Part shown: in pieces, positions 1 through 8,082 of the stretch
How the letters are laid out: the number at the start of each line of letters is the position of its first letter
Position numbering within the stretch: the stretch's first letter is position 1
Assembly (NCBI GenBank): GCA_021776145.1
Contig: JAJFGM010000031.1
Coordinates: 1-9,117, forward strand
Direction: 5' to 3'
DNA from: Kiloniellaceae bacterium
GTDB lineage: Bacteria > Pseudomonadota > Alphaproteobacteria > Kiloniellales > Kiloniellaceae
Length of the DNA: 9,117 bases
The notes under the pieces: generated by a model
Seen by the model: the letters and a program-made list of their open reading frames with translations, nothing else
Databases searched by the model: none
What the model was told of the DNA's origin: nothing
Program-made: the position numbers and the translations under genes

Positions 1-398
1 TCGATCTCGTCGATCAGGACCACGCGTTTCGCCCCATCCACAATCGCCTGTCCGACCGGTTCGAGGGAGACGTAATTTTGGATATGCTCCGCCTTTTCCC
101 GACGACTGTCGATGTTGCTGTCCTGCAGGCGGGCGAGCGTATCGACGCGGTAGAAAAGATCATTTGCCCGCGAAGTCGAGCGAACGGGTTCGATGATCGG
201 ATCGCCAAGGCCAAGCTCGTCGGCAATCGCCGTTGCCAGCATGGTCTTGCCACAGCCCGCCTCCCCTTCAACAAGTAGCGGTCGGCCAAGCTTGATTGCG
301 AGATCGACGAGAAGCGCGTCGCGCGGCTCCATGTGATAGTCGCGCAGGGCACCGTCCGGGCCCTCTCCGGTAAAAGGCTTATAGGGATAATCGATCAT
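1..398 (-). CDS. MoxR-type AAA+ ATPase, N-terminal part (runs off left edge)
   Basis: Reading the minus strand from the ATG at 398-396 gives 132 open codons to the window edge. The protein shows a Walker A motif GEAGCGKT (about residues 45-52), preceded by RPLLVE as in MoxR ATPases, and a Walker B motif VVLIDE (about residues 126-131), where the window ends. MoxR ATPases are hexameric, chaperone-like enzymes usually paired with a von Willebrand factor A (vWA) protein; they remodel or activate partner proteins. The start codon overlaps the stop of the upstream DUF4062 gene as ATGA, which argues for translational coupling and one functional unit. The segment between Walker A and B (about residues 75-125) is somewhat long and charged. 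The C-terminal sensor and lid regions lie outside the window. The AAA+ assignment is secure; the MoxR subfamily is likely. The role in a conflict system is inferred from neighbours. Confidence 0.85.
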   Translation of the reverse strand, partial: MIDYPYKPFTGEGPDGALRDYHMEPRDALLVDLAIKLGRPLLVEGEAGCGKTMLATAIADELGLGDPIIEPVRSTSRANDLFYRVDTLARLQDSNIDSRREKAEHIQNYVSLEPVGQAIVDGAKRVVLIDEI

Positions 399-1681
399 TC
401 CGGGAGAGTCCCTTTTCGTTGGCCCGCCGATCGCAAGAGCGCGTCTGGCAGAATGGCTTTCTCAGTGAGTAGTATGGGTTTCGAAAGCTCCACCGGCTTG
501 CCCTCGACGGGTTGGCAATGTGTGGCGAGGGCTCCCGGTGAGAGTTCACAGGACAGGATCAGAAAGAGCCGCCCCGGGTTGGCCTTATCCCGCTTTGCAG
601 CAATCGCCTTTTGCAGAGCGGGCCAAACCTCGCGAATGAGTTTCTTCGCTACACCGGTTTCGGATACGCCCGCCACGCAAAGCGTTCGGGAGATGCGGTC
701 GCCGACGACTTCCTCGGCAATACTCTCTATTAGGGCATCGCGCGTGTCGCCGTGAGCATCGAACTCGATCTCCGCCATCGCGCGGAGGATGCCGTCAACT
801 GATCGATCCGGAATGCCGGGCACATCCAACCGGCGCTCGTCTTCGTCTTCCCAAAGGTTCCTTTGGACAATGGCATTTGCGATCTCGCGCGCCGTCAACC
901 CGGCATTGTCGAGCCGAGTCGTAACGGCGCAAAGCGCAGGCGGCAGCGAATCAGGCCGAAGCCGTGCGAGGGTAGGTTCCGACAAACCGACGTCGCTCTC
1001 TGCAACCGGCGGCCCATCTTTCAGGCCGAGGTTACGGCCTGACCTAAGCCGGATTGCAACCCGTGCTTGGTCCAGAAACCGCAATATTGCGATTTCGATG
1101 TCCTTATCGTCTTCGAATGCAGGAGCATTTGTGCGCGACGCCACTGCGCGCGCGATCCTCGACGGAATATGCACTGGATCGATCAACTCCGGGTCCGGCA
1201 ACCCGACCCGCCCACCCCCGATATACTTCTTGAAATACGCTAGTGACTCTGCGTCTCGCTCCATCTCCGTAGTTGGAAGGAACATGCGTTGCATCACATC
1301 TTCTGCGCGCGCTTTGCATTTGCGGTAGGCTGGCGAGCCTTCTTTCGGTACAAGGACCATCATGTTGACTGCCGAATCCGCGCTTCGCTGTGTCTCGCGG
1401 TCGAAGAATCTTTGGTACTCGTAATGCGTCCAGGACAACCCGGTCGGGTCATCCGCTACACGCGACCCGTACCGGTGCCCGAGGACTGCAATGTAGAAAT
1501 CGGAGGCGTCCAGTTCGCCATCGATGAGCGGCTTCACTTCCTGCGTCCGGTGGCCGAGCCCGCCCAAATCAATCGGGAGGACTCGCTCCTTGTAGAGAAC
1601 CCTCGCCACACGCTCCCGAAGATCTTCGATGTCTTCGAAGGTTCCACTGATGAATGTTGTGTGGATCGTGTCGTGGCTCAT
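395..1681 (-). CDS. DUF4062 domain protein, probable conflict-system component
   Basis: This is a 428-residue protein if started at the ATG at 1681. A TTG at 1699 would add six residues; neither start has a clear Shine-Dalgarno sequence, and the ATG sits directly before the conserved domain. Residues about 8-95 match the DUF4062 pattern: TFISGTFEDIEDLRERV at the first strand and helix, then DASDFYIAVLGHRYGS, then LSWTHYEYQRF. DUF4062 is related to TIR/SLOG-like Rossmann folds and often sits at the N terminus of STAND-type or other immune-like proteins. The remaining 330 residues are not recognised; no nucleotide-binding P-loop is visible. The gene lies 64 bp after the 206-residue gene and overlaps the MoxR-type ATPase gene by four bases. 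A likely reading is a sensor or effector whose activity depends on the ATPase, which is inference. The domain call is fairly firm, the function unknown. Confidence 0.8.
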   Translation of the reverse strand: MSHDTIHTTFISGTFEDIEDLRERVARVLYKERVLPIDLGGLGHRTQEVKPLIDGELDASDFYIAVLGHRYGSRVADDPTGLSWTHYEYQRFFDRETQRSADSAVNMMVLVPKEGSPAYRKCKARAEDVMQRMFLPTTEMERDAESLAYFKKYIGGGRVGLPDPELIDPVHIPSRIARAVASRTNAPAFEDDKDIEIAILRFLDQARVAIRLRSGRNLGLKDGPPVAESDVGLSEPTLARLRPDSLPPALCAVTTRLDNAGLTAREIANAIVQRNLWEDEDERRLDVPGIPDRSVDGILRAMAEIEFDAHGDTRDALIESIAEEVVGDRISRTLCVAGVSETGVAKKLIREVWPALQKAIAAKRDKANPGRLFLILSCELSPGALATHCQPVEGKPVELSKPILLTEKAILPDALLRSAGQRKGTLPE

Positions 1682-1745
1682 TTTGGGACGGGAGGGCAAA
1701 ACAGTAAGGTCGATCCGAAAAGTGTTCTCTTATCTTAATGTCTGC

Positions 1746-2366
1746 TCAGGATACGGGCGCGTCGACTTTTACTGGAAGATCGGCGGCGATGGGCTCGTCG
1801 TCCATCATCTCGACGATGCCCGTAGGCTTGATCTCGAAATTTGCAGTGAAAATTGCGTTCGAGTAATAGACAACCGCATCGACGTGGATGTTCCCATCTG
1901 CGTCGATCCCGGTGATGTCTGCGGGCCGGACCGTGCCTTCGAGAACCATGCGCATTCTGTCGTCGAACCCTTTCGGGAGATAAACATCCTCCACCGACTG
2001 AGCGATAAGGAAGGGCCCTTCCTCGCCGCGGACGAAGAAGCAGAAGAACTCGAGATAGTCGATGCAATTCTCTTCCGTGATTCGGACAGGCGCCTTCAAA
2101 TTGACCTCGAGGATCGGTGGCGAGGTCCCATTTAGCCAAAAGAGGTTTCCAGCGTCCCGAAGGAAGTAAAAAAAGATATTGCTCGGCTCCCAACTTGGAT
2201 CCTTCACACGGATGAGTTCAACCATGTCATAGAATTCAAGGTTGCGCTTCGCGACCTGAGTGGTCTCGGCCGAGACGACATAGCGACCAACAATTGGGAT
2301 GATCCTCTGCACTGAGCTCTCGAGTTCCGAGCCAGTGACTCGTACCCATTCGTTGTCGACATACAT
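1746..2366 (-). CDS. Hypothetical protein, 206 residues, in the SLOG/DUF4062/MoxR operon
   Basis: I do not recognise this family. The ATG at 2366 is chosen because a good Shine-Dalgarno GGAGG (2376-2372) lies five bases upstream; a GTG one codon earlier would be too close. The protein is acidic and rich in aromatic residues, with no signal peptide and no convincing membrane segment. It looks like a compact, mostly beta soluble domain: alternating hydrophobic strands such as NIFFYFLRDAGNLFWLNGTS (about residues 63-82), YLEFFCFFVRGEEGPFLI (about 103-120) and AVVYYSNAIFTANFEIKPTG (about 164-183). No catalytic signature is evident. It sits between the SLOG-membrane gene (213 bp upstream) and the DUF4062 gene (64 bp downstream), all on the same strand, so it is probably a dedicated component such as an adaptor, inhibitor or target-binding subunit. 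That role is inference only. Confidence 0.8.
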   Translation of the reverse strand: MYVDNEWVRVTGSELESSVQRIIPIVGRYVVSAETTQVAKRNLEFYDMVELIRVKDPSWEPSNIFFYFLRDAGNLFWLNGTSPPILEVNLKAPVRITEENCIDYLEFFCFFVRGEEGPFLIAQSVEDVYLPKGFDDRMRMVLEGTVRPADITGIDADGNIHVDAVVYYSNAIFTANFEIKPTGIVEMMDDEPIAADLPVKVDAPVS

Positions 2367-2369
2367 CAC

Positions 2370-2579
2370 AACCTCCGATCGTTACTCTCTCCTATCTGAA
2401 GCGAAATCTGGCCGCATTGCAACCTCTGGCGTTAACTTCGGGGTCGGTCGCGGTGATCCGCATGAGGCCATTCTATCCGTCGAAGCGCCGCGTCTAAGGT
2501 TGTTCCTGCCATCGCGCCATCAAACGTTCCCAAAGTTGTTGGGATTGTCGATTCGAAAACTAAAGGATAGGTTCCCCAA
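2370..2579. other. Intergenic spacer between SLOG-membrane gene and 206-residue gene
   Basis: This 210-bp gap within an otherwise same-strand cluster holds no convincing gene. It contains a short inverted repeat CCCAA-N5-TTGGG (2529-2543), too weak and without a T-run to be a terminator. The downstream gene has its own Shine-Dalgarno (2372-2376). The gap is long enough for an internal promoter on the minus strand, but I see no -10/-35 pair good enough to call. Confidence 0.4.
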
Positions 2580-4478
2580 TCAACCGGGCAGTTGTAGTTC
2601 TCGGGCGCGATAGACTTTTGTCCAGCCACGCAGGTCCGAAACCAAGGCTTGGGTGAGCGAAGAGAGGAGATGCGAAGCTTGCTCACGGGTCGGGGCTACC
2701 TTTGCAGCTTCAGTTTCGAGTTTCGTCCTCAACTCGCTTAGTTCACGGAGTGTCCGTCCTGCTTGTTCGCTGACCAGCTTGAAATCACCTGTCGCGCGGA
2801 TGCCGAAGAAGGCAGCCCCGAAAGCTGGCATCCCCGCTCCTAGGACGGTCACAATGGATTTGACAACGTTCTTAAGGTTGTTATCTACGTAAATCAAATC
2901 GAACTCGTTGCCGAACTCGTAAACCAAGGCTAAGAAGACATATGCAACCCCAATGAAAAGGGTAGCCTTAAAAAGCACCTCACCGCAGACGTGAAGTTTA
3001 TGGTCAATTACGTGGTATGAGTTTGCCGCGTCGGAATTGTACTTTATCTGCTCAGTAATTTCGTCCTCGACTGCTGAAGTGATTGCCGTCCGTATTGCGT
3101 TGGCATCCAATCGCCCAGTCGGCGGGCCAATTTCGCGGAGTGTCGCTCGAGCATACCATTCGACCCAGGCATCATCCTCCAGATAGTCAGATTTGTCATG
3201 CGGCGCTGCGGTGCTACCGAACAGGGTCAGCAATCTGGCAGACCGGAGAAGTTCTGCCGTCGAACGCGCGTCCAGCCAGCGTACATGCCAATCCTCGGAA
3301 GCGCGGCTTCCGCGATGTGTAAGCCTAAGAATAACAAAGATGAGGATTACCTCGATGGACACGCAGGCTGCCTTCGCAAGTATGGAGTTTTCCGTCGTCC
3401 ACCAGAATACACTAATCAACCCCACTAGAACCGCCACACCCGCTAAAAGGAAGTTGACAATGTAGGTTGAACGGTAGGCGTGACTGCAATGCAGAGCCAC
3501 ATTGTCCGCGCGCCGCCAGCGAGGCTCCAGCTTATCCTTCAAGGCAGCCGCGAAGTCGGCTCCACCGATCTTGTGAGCGCGCTCGTGGAATCGTTTCCAA
3601 GCGTCCTCCGTAGTTTGGTTGACCGTGTAGTCGAGCTTCCTCCGATACTGACGCCCAGTCAGAATTGTCCGCATCAGGTCGTAGTAGCTCCAAGACGACC
3701 CCTTGCGCTCCGGCTCTTTGAAAAACCGTCTGAGGCGCAAGCCAGCTTCACAGTCGGCGCTTGGTGGAGCCAGGAGATCATGCACAAGCCTACCAAGATC
3801 TTTTGAACACGAACCACCATGTGTGATGATCGGTTTGTTGTCGTGAAAGTCTGACAACCCGATGAGATCCGATATAATGCACGCATCACCGTCCGGCCAA
3901 ATCCATATGACAGGGACGCCTCGATCGATTGCCTCACGTAGAACTTGCGCAGTACCGCCGACACCGGCTTCGCGCTCTCCGTTCCAAACAGCAATCAATA
4001 TGTCTGAATGCGCGACGACCCGACGACCCGCAGCGAGATAGCCGAGGTTGGCGGAATAGCAGCTATCCGGATCACCATCGAGTTCCAGTAGACTGTGTGG
4101 CGACGGATCTCCGAGGTAGCTTTCAAAGGTTTTAAGAGCCGCAGCGGAAAAGTTCTGTGCCTGAGCATAGGCTTCCCGCGGGAATGGTAGTACCACATCC
4201 AGAGAATATCCGTGCTTTCGCGCGATCCCAGCCACAATGGTGTCCGCTCCCTCAGCAAGTGAGGTCGCGAGGCGAAGGTCCGGCTCCTGCTTAGACAGAA
4301 CATCCGGGTACGCCTCTTTGACGTGCTGCGCTGCTTGTGAGAGGCACTCCAGAATCGCTTCTGAGCACTGAGCGACCTGTACGCGTTGGTCGGCGCTGAG
4401 TTTGTTTGGGCGATGTCCGGTTACACCGATCCTGAGTGTGAGCCGAGGGGCCAAGGCAGGGTCTGAAGATTGGTTCAT
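2580..4478 (-). CDS. SLOG domain - four-helix (SLATT-like) membrane protein, candidate sensor/pore
   Basis: This is a 632-residue protein starting at the ATG at 4478. Residues about 13-240 form a Rossmann-like SLOG domain: LRIGVTGHRPNKL (about 14-27) is the nucleotide-binding glycine loop, SLAEGAD (73-79) follows, then GRRVVAHSDILIAVWNG (151-167), GGTAQVLREA (174-183) and GVPVIWI (187-193). SLOG proteins of the YpsA/LOG/DprA type bind nucleotides or their derivatives. After a linker come two hydrophobic hairpins: helices at about 339-359 and 366-386, then about 499-522 and 539-560, separated by a soluble stretch of about 110 residues. A charged, coiled-coil-like tail follows (about 565-600). 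The first hairpin and the following WHVRWLDARSTAELLR resemble SLATT domains (SLOG/SMODS-associated transmembrane effectors proposed to form pores). The gene heads the candidate operon. SLOG is firm; SLATT and pore function are inferred from family knowledge. Confidence 0.85.
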   Translation of the reverse strand: MNQSSDPALAPRLTLRIGVTGHRPNKLSADQRVQVAQCSEAILECLSQAAQHVKEAYPDVLSKQEPDLRLATSLAEGADTIVAGIARKHGYSLDVVLPFPREAYAQAQNFSAAALKTFESYLGDPSPHSLLELDGDPDSCYSANLGYLAAGRRVVAHSDILIAVWNGEREAGVGGTAQVLREAIDRGVPVIWIWPDGDACIISDLIGLSDFHDNKPIITHGGSCSKDLGRLVHDLLAPPSADCEAGLRLRRFFKEPERKGSSWSYYDLMRTILTGRQYRRKLDYTVNQTTEDAWKRFHERAHKIGGADFAAALKDKLEPRWRRADNVALHCSHAYRSTYIVNFLLAGVAVLVGLISVFWWTTENSILAKAACVSIEVILIFVILRLTHRGSRASEDWHVRWLDARSTAELLRSARLLTLFGSTAAPHDKSDYLEDDAWVEWYARATLREIGPPTGRLDANAIRTAITSAVEDEITEQIKYNSDAANSYHVIDHKLHVCGEVLFKATLFIGVAYVFLALVYEFGNEFDLIYVDNNLKNVVKSIVTVLGAGMPAFGAAFFGIRATGDFKLVSEQAGRTLRELSELRTKLETEAAKVAPTREQASHLLSSLTQALVSDLRGWTKVYRARELQLPG

Positions 4479-4759
4479 GGAGGAAAGACCTGTAGAAAAG
4501 AAAGCTCTTCACTCGAACGCTGGTCTAATACAATTCCAAAGGCAAAGCAGCAGAGAATTAGGTGTGCTAGATTGCCAGACGCTGGTTCTGGTCATTGGGT
4601 GTTACTCTTTCGAGCCGACGCATGGAGCGAGGGATCTAACAGTGTATCCAAGCGCGATACCCCATGCCAGCGGACATGAAGGCAGCGTGTAATGTAAAGT
4701 GGGCGGTTTCGCGCAACCGCGCGGAGTAACAATCTGCAAGCCGCTCAGGCGCGGCCGAA
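4479..4759. other. Intergenic region upstream of the SLOG-membrane gene
   Basis: About 280 bp lie between the stop of the HTH gene and the SLOG-membrane start, both on the minus strand. No gene is supported. The region is mixed in composition and should carry the operon's promoter, but no good -10/-35 pair stands out. A small hairpin (GCGGTT-N6-AACCGC, 4703-4720) lies just downstream of the HTH stop on the minus strand and lacks a following T-run, so a terminator role is doubtful. The Shine-Dalgarno before 4478 is weak (an AGG about ten bases upstream). Confidence 0.4.
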
Positions 4760-5338
4760 TCAACTTCCGAAGTCAGAAAAACGCCAGAGAAAGTTCGATA
4801 AACATCGTGCACATAGGCTGCTGATGCGTGATGGAACGCAGGTGCATGTCCTTGGCGCCTGCGTGCTTTCATGTGCCTCGATCGGATGGCGTTCACCGGT
4901 TTCCTTGTCGGCCTTGGCCGCCCAATCGGCACATACCGCCCAAACCCTCTCAAGGTTAGGCTCACTGGGCTGAACTCTCCCAGATTCCCATCTGCTGAAG
5001 CAGCTTTCGTCCACACCGAGCCTCTGAGCCATTTCGCGCTGAGTGAAGCCAAGGTATCGCCGCCTGGCCAAGAGCTTCTCGGGAAGGGTCGCTGGATGCT
5101 TGTACGGGTAATATCTCAGGAAGCTAATGATATGGGGCATCATCCGGATGGCAGGCGTAGTCCGGTCAGTTTCCCAGTTCACATAGGTCCATTTGTTAAC
5201 CGAAATCCCTTCAGCCGCCTGACTTTGGTACAGCCCGAGCTCAAGGCGCCGTTTGAGGAGGTGCTCTCCCAAAGTTGCCGGCTGGGCCGGACCCAGAGAA
5301 GGAAGTCGAGCAATTAGAATGGCTTGGCAAAATGGCAA
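4760..5338 (-). CDS. Tandem helix-turn-helix (XRE-like) DNA-binding protein, possibly 5'-truncated
   Basis: The open frame encodes up to 192 residues from a TTG at 5338. Two Cro/C1-type helix-turn-helix units are visible. The first, about residues 23-75, runs LGEHLLKRRLELGLYQSQAA...VNKWTYVNWETDRTTP. The second, about 85-124, runs LPEKLLARRRYLGFTQREMA...VDESCFSRWESGRVQPS. Such two-repeat proteins are common small regulators in alphaproteobacterial accessory DNA. The start is unclear: residues 10-22 (ARLPSLGPAQPAT) already look like genuine protein, no ATG precedes the first repeat, no Shine-Dalgarno is seen, and the frame reaches an apparent recombination junction with comM. The native start may therefore have been lost; TTG at 5272 is an alternative. 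The last 50 residues, rich in Cys, Arg and Ser, resemble no domain and may be non-native read-through. It could regulate the neighbouring operon or be a remnant; no operator is identified. Confidence 0.6.
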   Translation of the reverse strand: MPFCQAILIARLPSLGPAQPATLGEHLLKRRLELGLYQSQAAEGISVNKWTYVNWETDRTTPAIRMMPHIISFLRYYPYKHPATLPEKLLARRRYLGFTQREMAQRLGVDESCFSRWESGRVQPSEPNLERVWAVCADWAAKADKETGERHPIEAHESTQAPRTCTCVPSRISSLCARCLSNFLWRFSDFGS

Positions 5339-5340
5339 AA
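5325..5340. repeat. 8-bp perfect tandem repeat at the island/comM junction
   Basis: TGGCAAAA occurs twice in direct tandem (5325-5332 and 5333-5340), about 15 bp before recognisable comM sequence starts. It spans the TTG start proposed for the HTH gene. It could be a trace of a duplication or illegitimate joining event, or chance. Confidence 0.5.
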
Positions 5341-5352
5341 GGGTAACGCGTT

Positions 5353-5843
5353 GCTGCCGCTGCGGCTATCTCGACGACCCGGCGCGGGCTTGCAGCCGCG
5401 TGCCGCGCTGCGCCCAGGACTACCAGGCGAAGATCTCGGGGCCCCTTTACGACCGCATCGACCTGCAGATCGAAGTGCCGGCGGTGGCCGCGAGCGACCT
5501 GTCACTGCCACCACCGGCGGAGGGGTCCGCGGCCATCGCCGAGCGTGTCGCCGCCGCCCGGGCCCGCCAGCGGGCGCGCTTTGCCGAGCTCGAGGCGGAA
5601 CCCAGGCCGCGCTCGAACGCCGAAGCCGACGGCCGCCTGCTGGAAGAGATCGCCGCCCCTGACTCGCAGGGCCGCGCCTTGCTGACCGAAGCGGCCGAGA
5701 AACTCCGCCTCTCGGCCCGCGGTTACCACCGCGTCCTCAAGGTGGCGCGCACCCTCGCCGACCTCGAGGCCAGCGCGGCCGTGCGCCGTCTGCACATTGC
5801 CGAGGCGCTGAGTTACAGGAGGTTTGGGCCCGGGCGGGGGTGA
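5353..5843 (+). pseudogene. comM: comM remnant: C-terminal third of Mg-chelatase-like AAA+ helicase
   Basis: From about 5355 the plus strand encodes the C-terminal part of ComM (YifB/Mg-chelatase-like family): CRCGYLDDPARACSRVPRC, the cysteine cluster of the family, then YQAKISGPLYDRIDL, and a terminal part ending LSARGYHRVLKVARTLADL and HIAEALSYRR with a TGA at 5843. Complete ComM proteins are about 500 residues and include an N-terminal Lon-like domain and a P-loop; here only about 160 codons remain and no Walker A is present. In intact genes an Asn-Pro precedes the CRCG; here that context is replaced (Arg-Cys), so homology stops abruptly at about 5353-5355. The open frame extends to 5253 but that stretch is not ComM-like. 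ComM is a hexameric helicase that promotes branch migration during natural transformation; this copy should be non-functional unless the 5' portion lies across the island. Confidence 0.85.
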
Positions 5844-5942
5844 GGCAGCCTGCTAGATCCGCCCGCCTCAGGCCCGACACCCGCATTCAAGAGAATTTTG
5901 TCAGTCGAGGTTGATTCCAGCCACCAGCCTCTCCACTTGTTA

Positions 5943-5969
5943 TTAGCACTCGCCGTTGGTGAGTGCCAA
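5943..5969 (+). promoter_or_regulatory. CIRCE operator (HrcA-binding site) of groESL
   Basis: TTAGCACTC (5943-5951), nine bases, then GAGTGCCAA (5961-5969) matches the CIRCE consensus TTAGCACTC-N9-GAGTGCTAA with one mismatch. CIRCE is bound by the heat-shock repressor HrcA. It lies 67 bp before groES, in the expected leader/promoter position. I could not define a convincing -35/-10 or sigma-32 promoter upstream of it. Confidence 0.95.
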
Positions 5970-5976
5970 CGGCGAG
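5949..5976 (+). repeat. Perfect 11-bp inverted repeat overlapping CIRCE
   Basis: CTCGCCGTTGG (5949-5959) and CCAACGGCGAG (5966-5976) are exact reverse complements separated by TGAGTG. The left arm uses the end of CIRCE's left half-site plus its spacer; the right arm uses the end of CIRCE's right half-site plus the following bases. In RNA this stem and the CIRCE stem cannot form together. Confidence 0.85.
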
Positions 5977-6036
5977 CAACCCTGCCGTCGAACCAAAGAA
6001 ATCAAACATATAGTCGAAACACGAGAGGTCGGTTAC

Positions 6037-6324
6037 ATGAAATTCAGGCCACTGCATGACCGTGTTGTTGTTGAGCCACTCGAGGGCGACGAAAAGACCT
6101 CTGGCGGCATCATCATTCCGGACACGGCCAAGGAAAAGCCCATGGAGGGCAAGGTTACTGCTGTCGGTAACGGCAGCCGTGGTGATGACGGGAAAATTCA
6201 GGCCTTGGACGTCAAGAAGGGCGACAAGGTGCTGTACGGCAAGTGGTCGGGAACTGAAGTCAAGCTGGATGGCAAGACTCTTTTGATCATGCGCGAGTCC
6301 GACATCATGGGCATACTTCAGTAA
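6037..6324 (+). CDS. groES: Co-chaperonin GroES
   Basis: The gene encodes 95 residues, the normal GroES length, starting MKFRPLHDRVVVEPLEGDE. The ATG at 6037 is chosen because of the conserved N terminus and a Shine-Dalgarno GAGG (6025-6028) eight bases upstream; the frame stays open further upstream through the CIRCE region, but that part is not GroES-like. The mobile loop that docks on GroEL is visible as KTSGGIIIPDTAKEKP (about residues 20-35), and the C terminus LLIMRESDIMGIL is typical. GroES forms the heptameric lid that closes the GroEL folding chamber in the cytoplasm. It is followed by groEL after a 15-bp gap and should be co-transcribed with it under HrcA/CIRCE control. The copy appears intact. 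Confidence 0.98.
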   Translation: MKFRPLHDRVVVEPLEGDEKTSGGIIIPDTAKEKPMEGKVTAVGNGSRGDDGKIQALDVKKGDKVLYGKWSGTEVKLDGKTLLIMRESDIMGILQ

Positions 6325-6339
6325 GGAGCATGGAAAAAA

Positions 6340-7995
<1,656 letters not shown>

Positions 7996-8022
7996 CCCGC
8001 CATCCCATTCCTCTGTTAAAGA

Positions 8023-8058
8023 GAGGCCGCGGCGGTGCCGCGGCCTCGATCTTTTTTT
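8023..8058 (+). terminator. Rho-independent terminator of groESL
   Basis: A perfect 11-bp GC-rich stem, GAGGCCGCGGC (8023-8033) and GCCGCGGCCTC (8037-8047), with a three-base GGT loop is followed four bases later by seven T (8052-8058). It lies 27 bp after the groEL stop, on the coding strand, as expected for an intrinsic terminator. Confidence 0.95.
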
Positions 8059-8082
8059 AGTTGGCGGCACCGTCTGGAAGAC

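Noticed and set aside
789..1328. Plus-strand frame of 179 codons opposite the DUF4062 gene
   Set aside because: The minus strand encodes a recognisable domain here; the plus-strand product is low-complexity and Ser/Arg-rich, as expected of an antisense frame.
2529..2543. Short inverted repeat CCCAA-N5-TTGGG as a terminator
   Set aside because: The stem is only five pairs with no T-run on either side.
4871..5317. Plus-strand frame of 148 codons opposite the HTH gene
   Set aside because: The minus strand carries two clear helix-turn-helix units; the plus-strand product has no recognisable feature.
5841..5870. TGAGGC...GCCTCA inverted repeat after the comM stop as a terminator
   Set aside because: The arms are 18 bases apart, the stem is short and no T-run follows, so it is not supported as an intrinsic terminator.
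5895..5945. Sigma-70 or sigma-32 promoter for groESL
   Set aside because: TTGTCA (5898) and TTGATT (5911) were considered as -35 elements, but no acceptable -10 lies 16-18 bases downstream of either, so no promoter is called.
5956..6036. N-terminal extension of groES upstream of 6037
   Set aside because: It would run through the CIRCE leader and is not GroES-like; 6037 has a proper ribosome site and the conserved N terminus.
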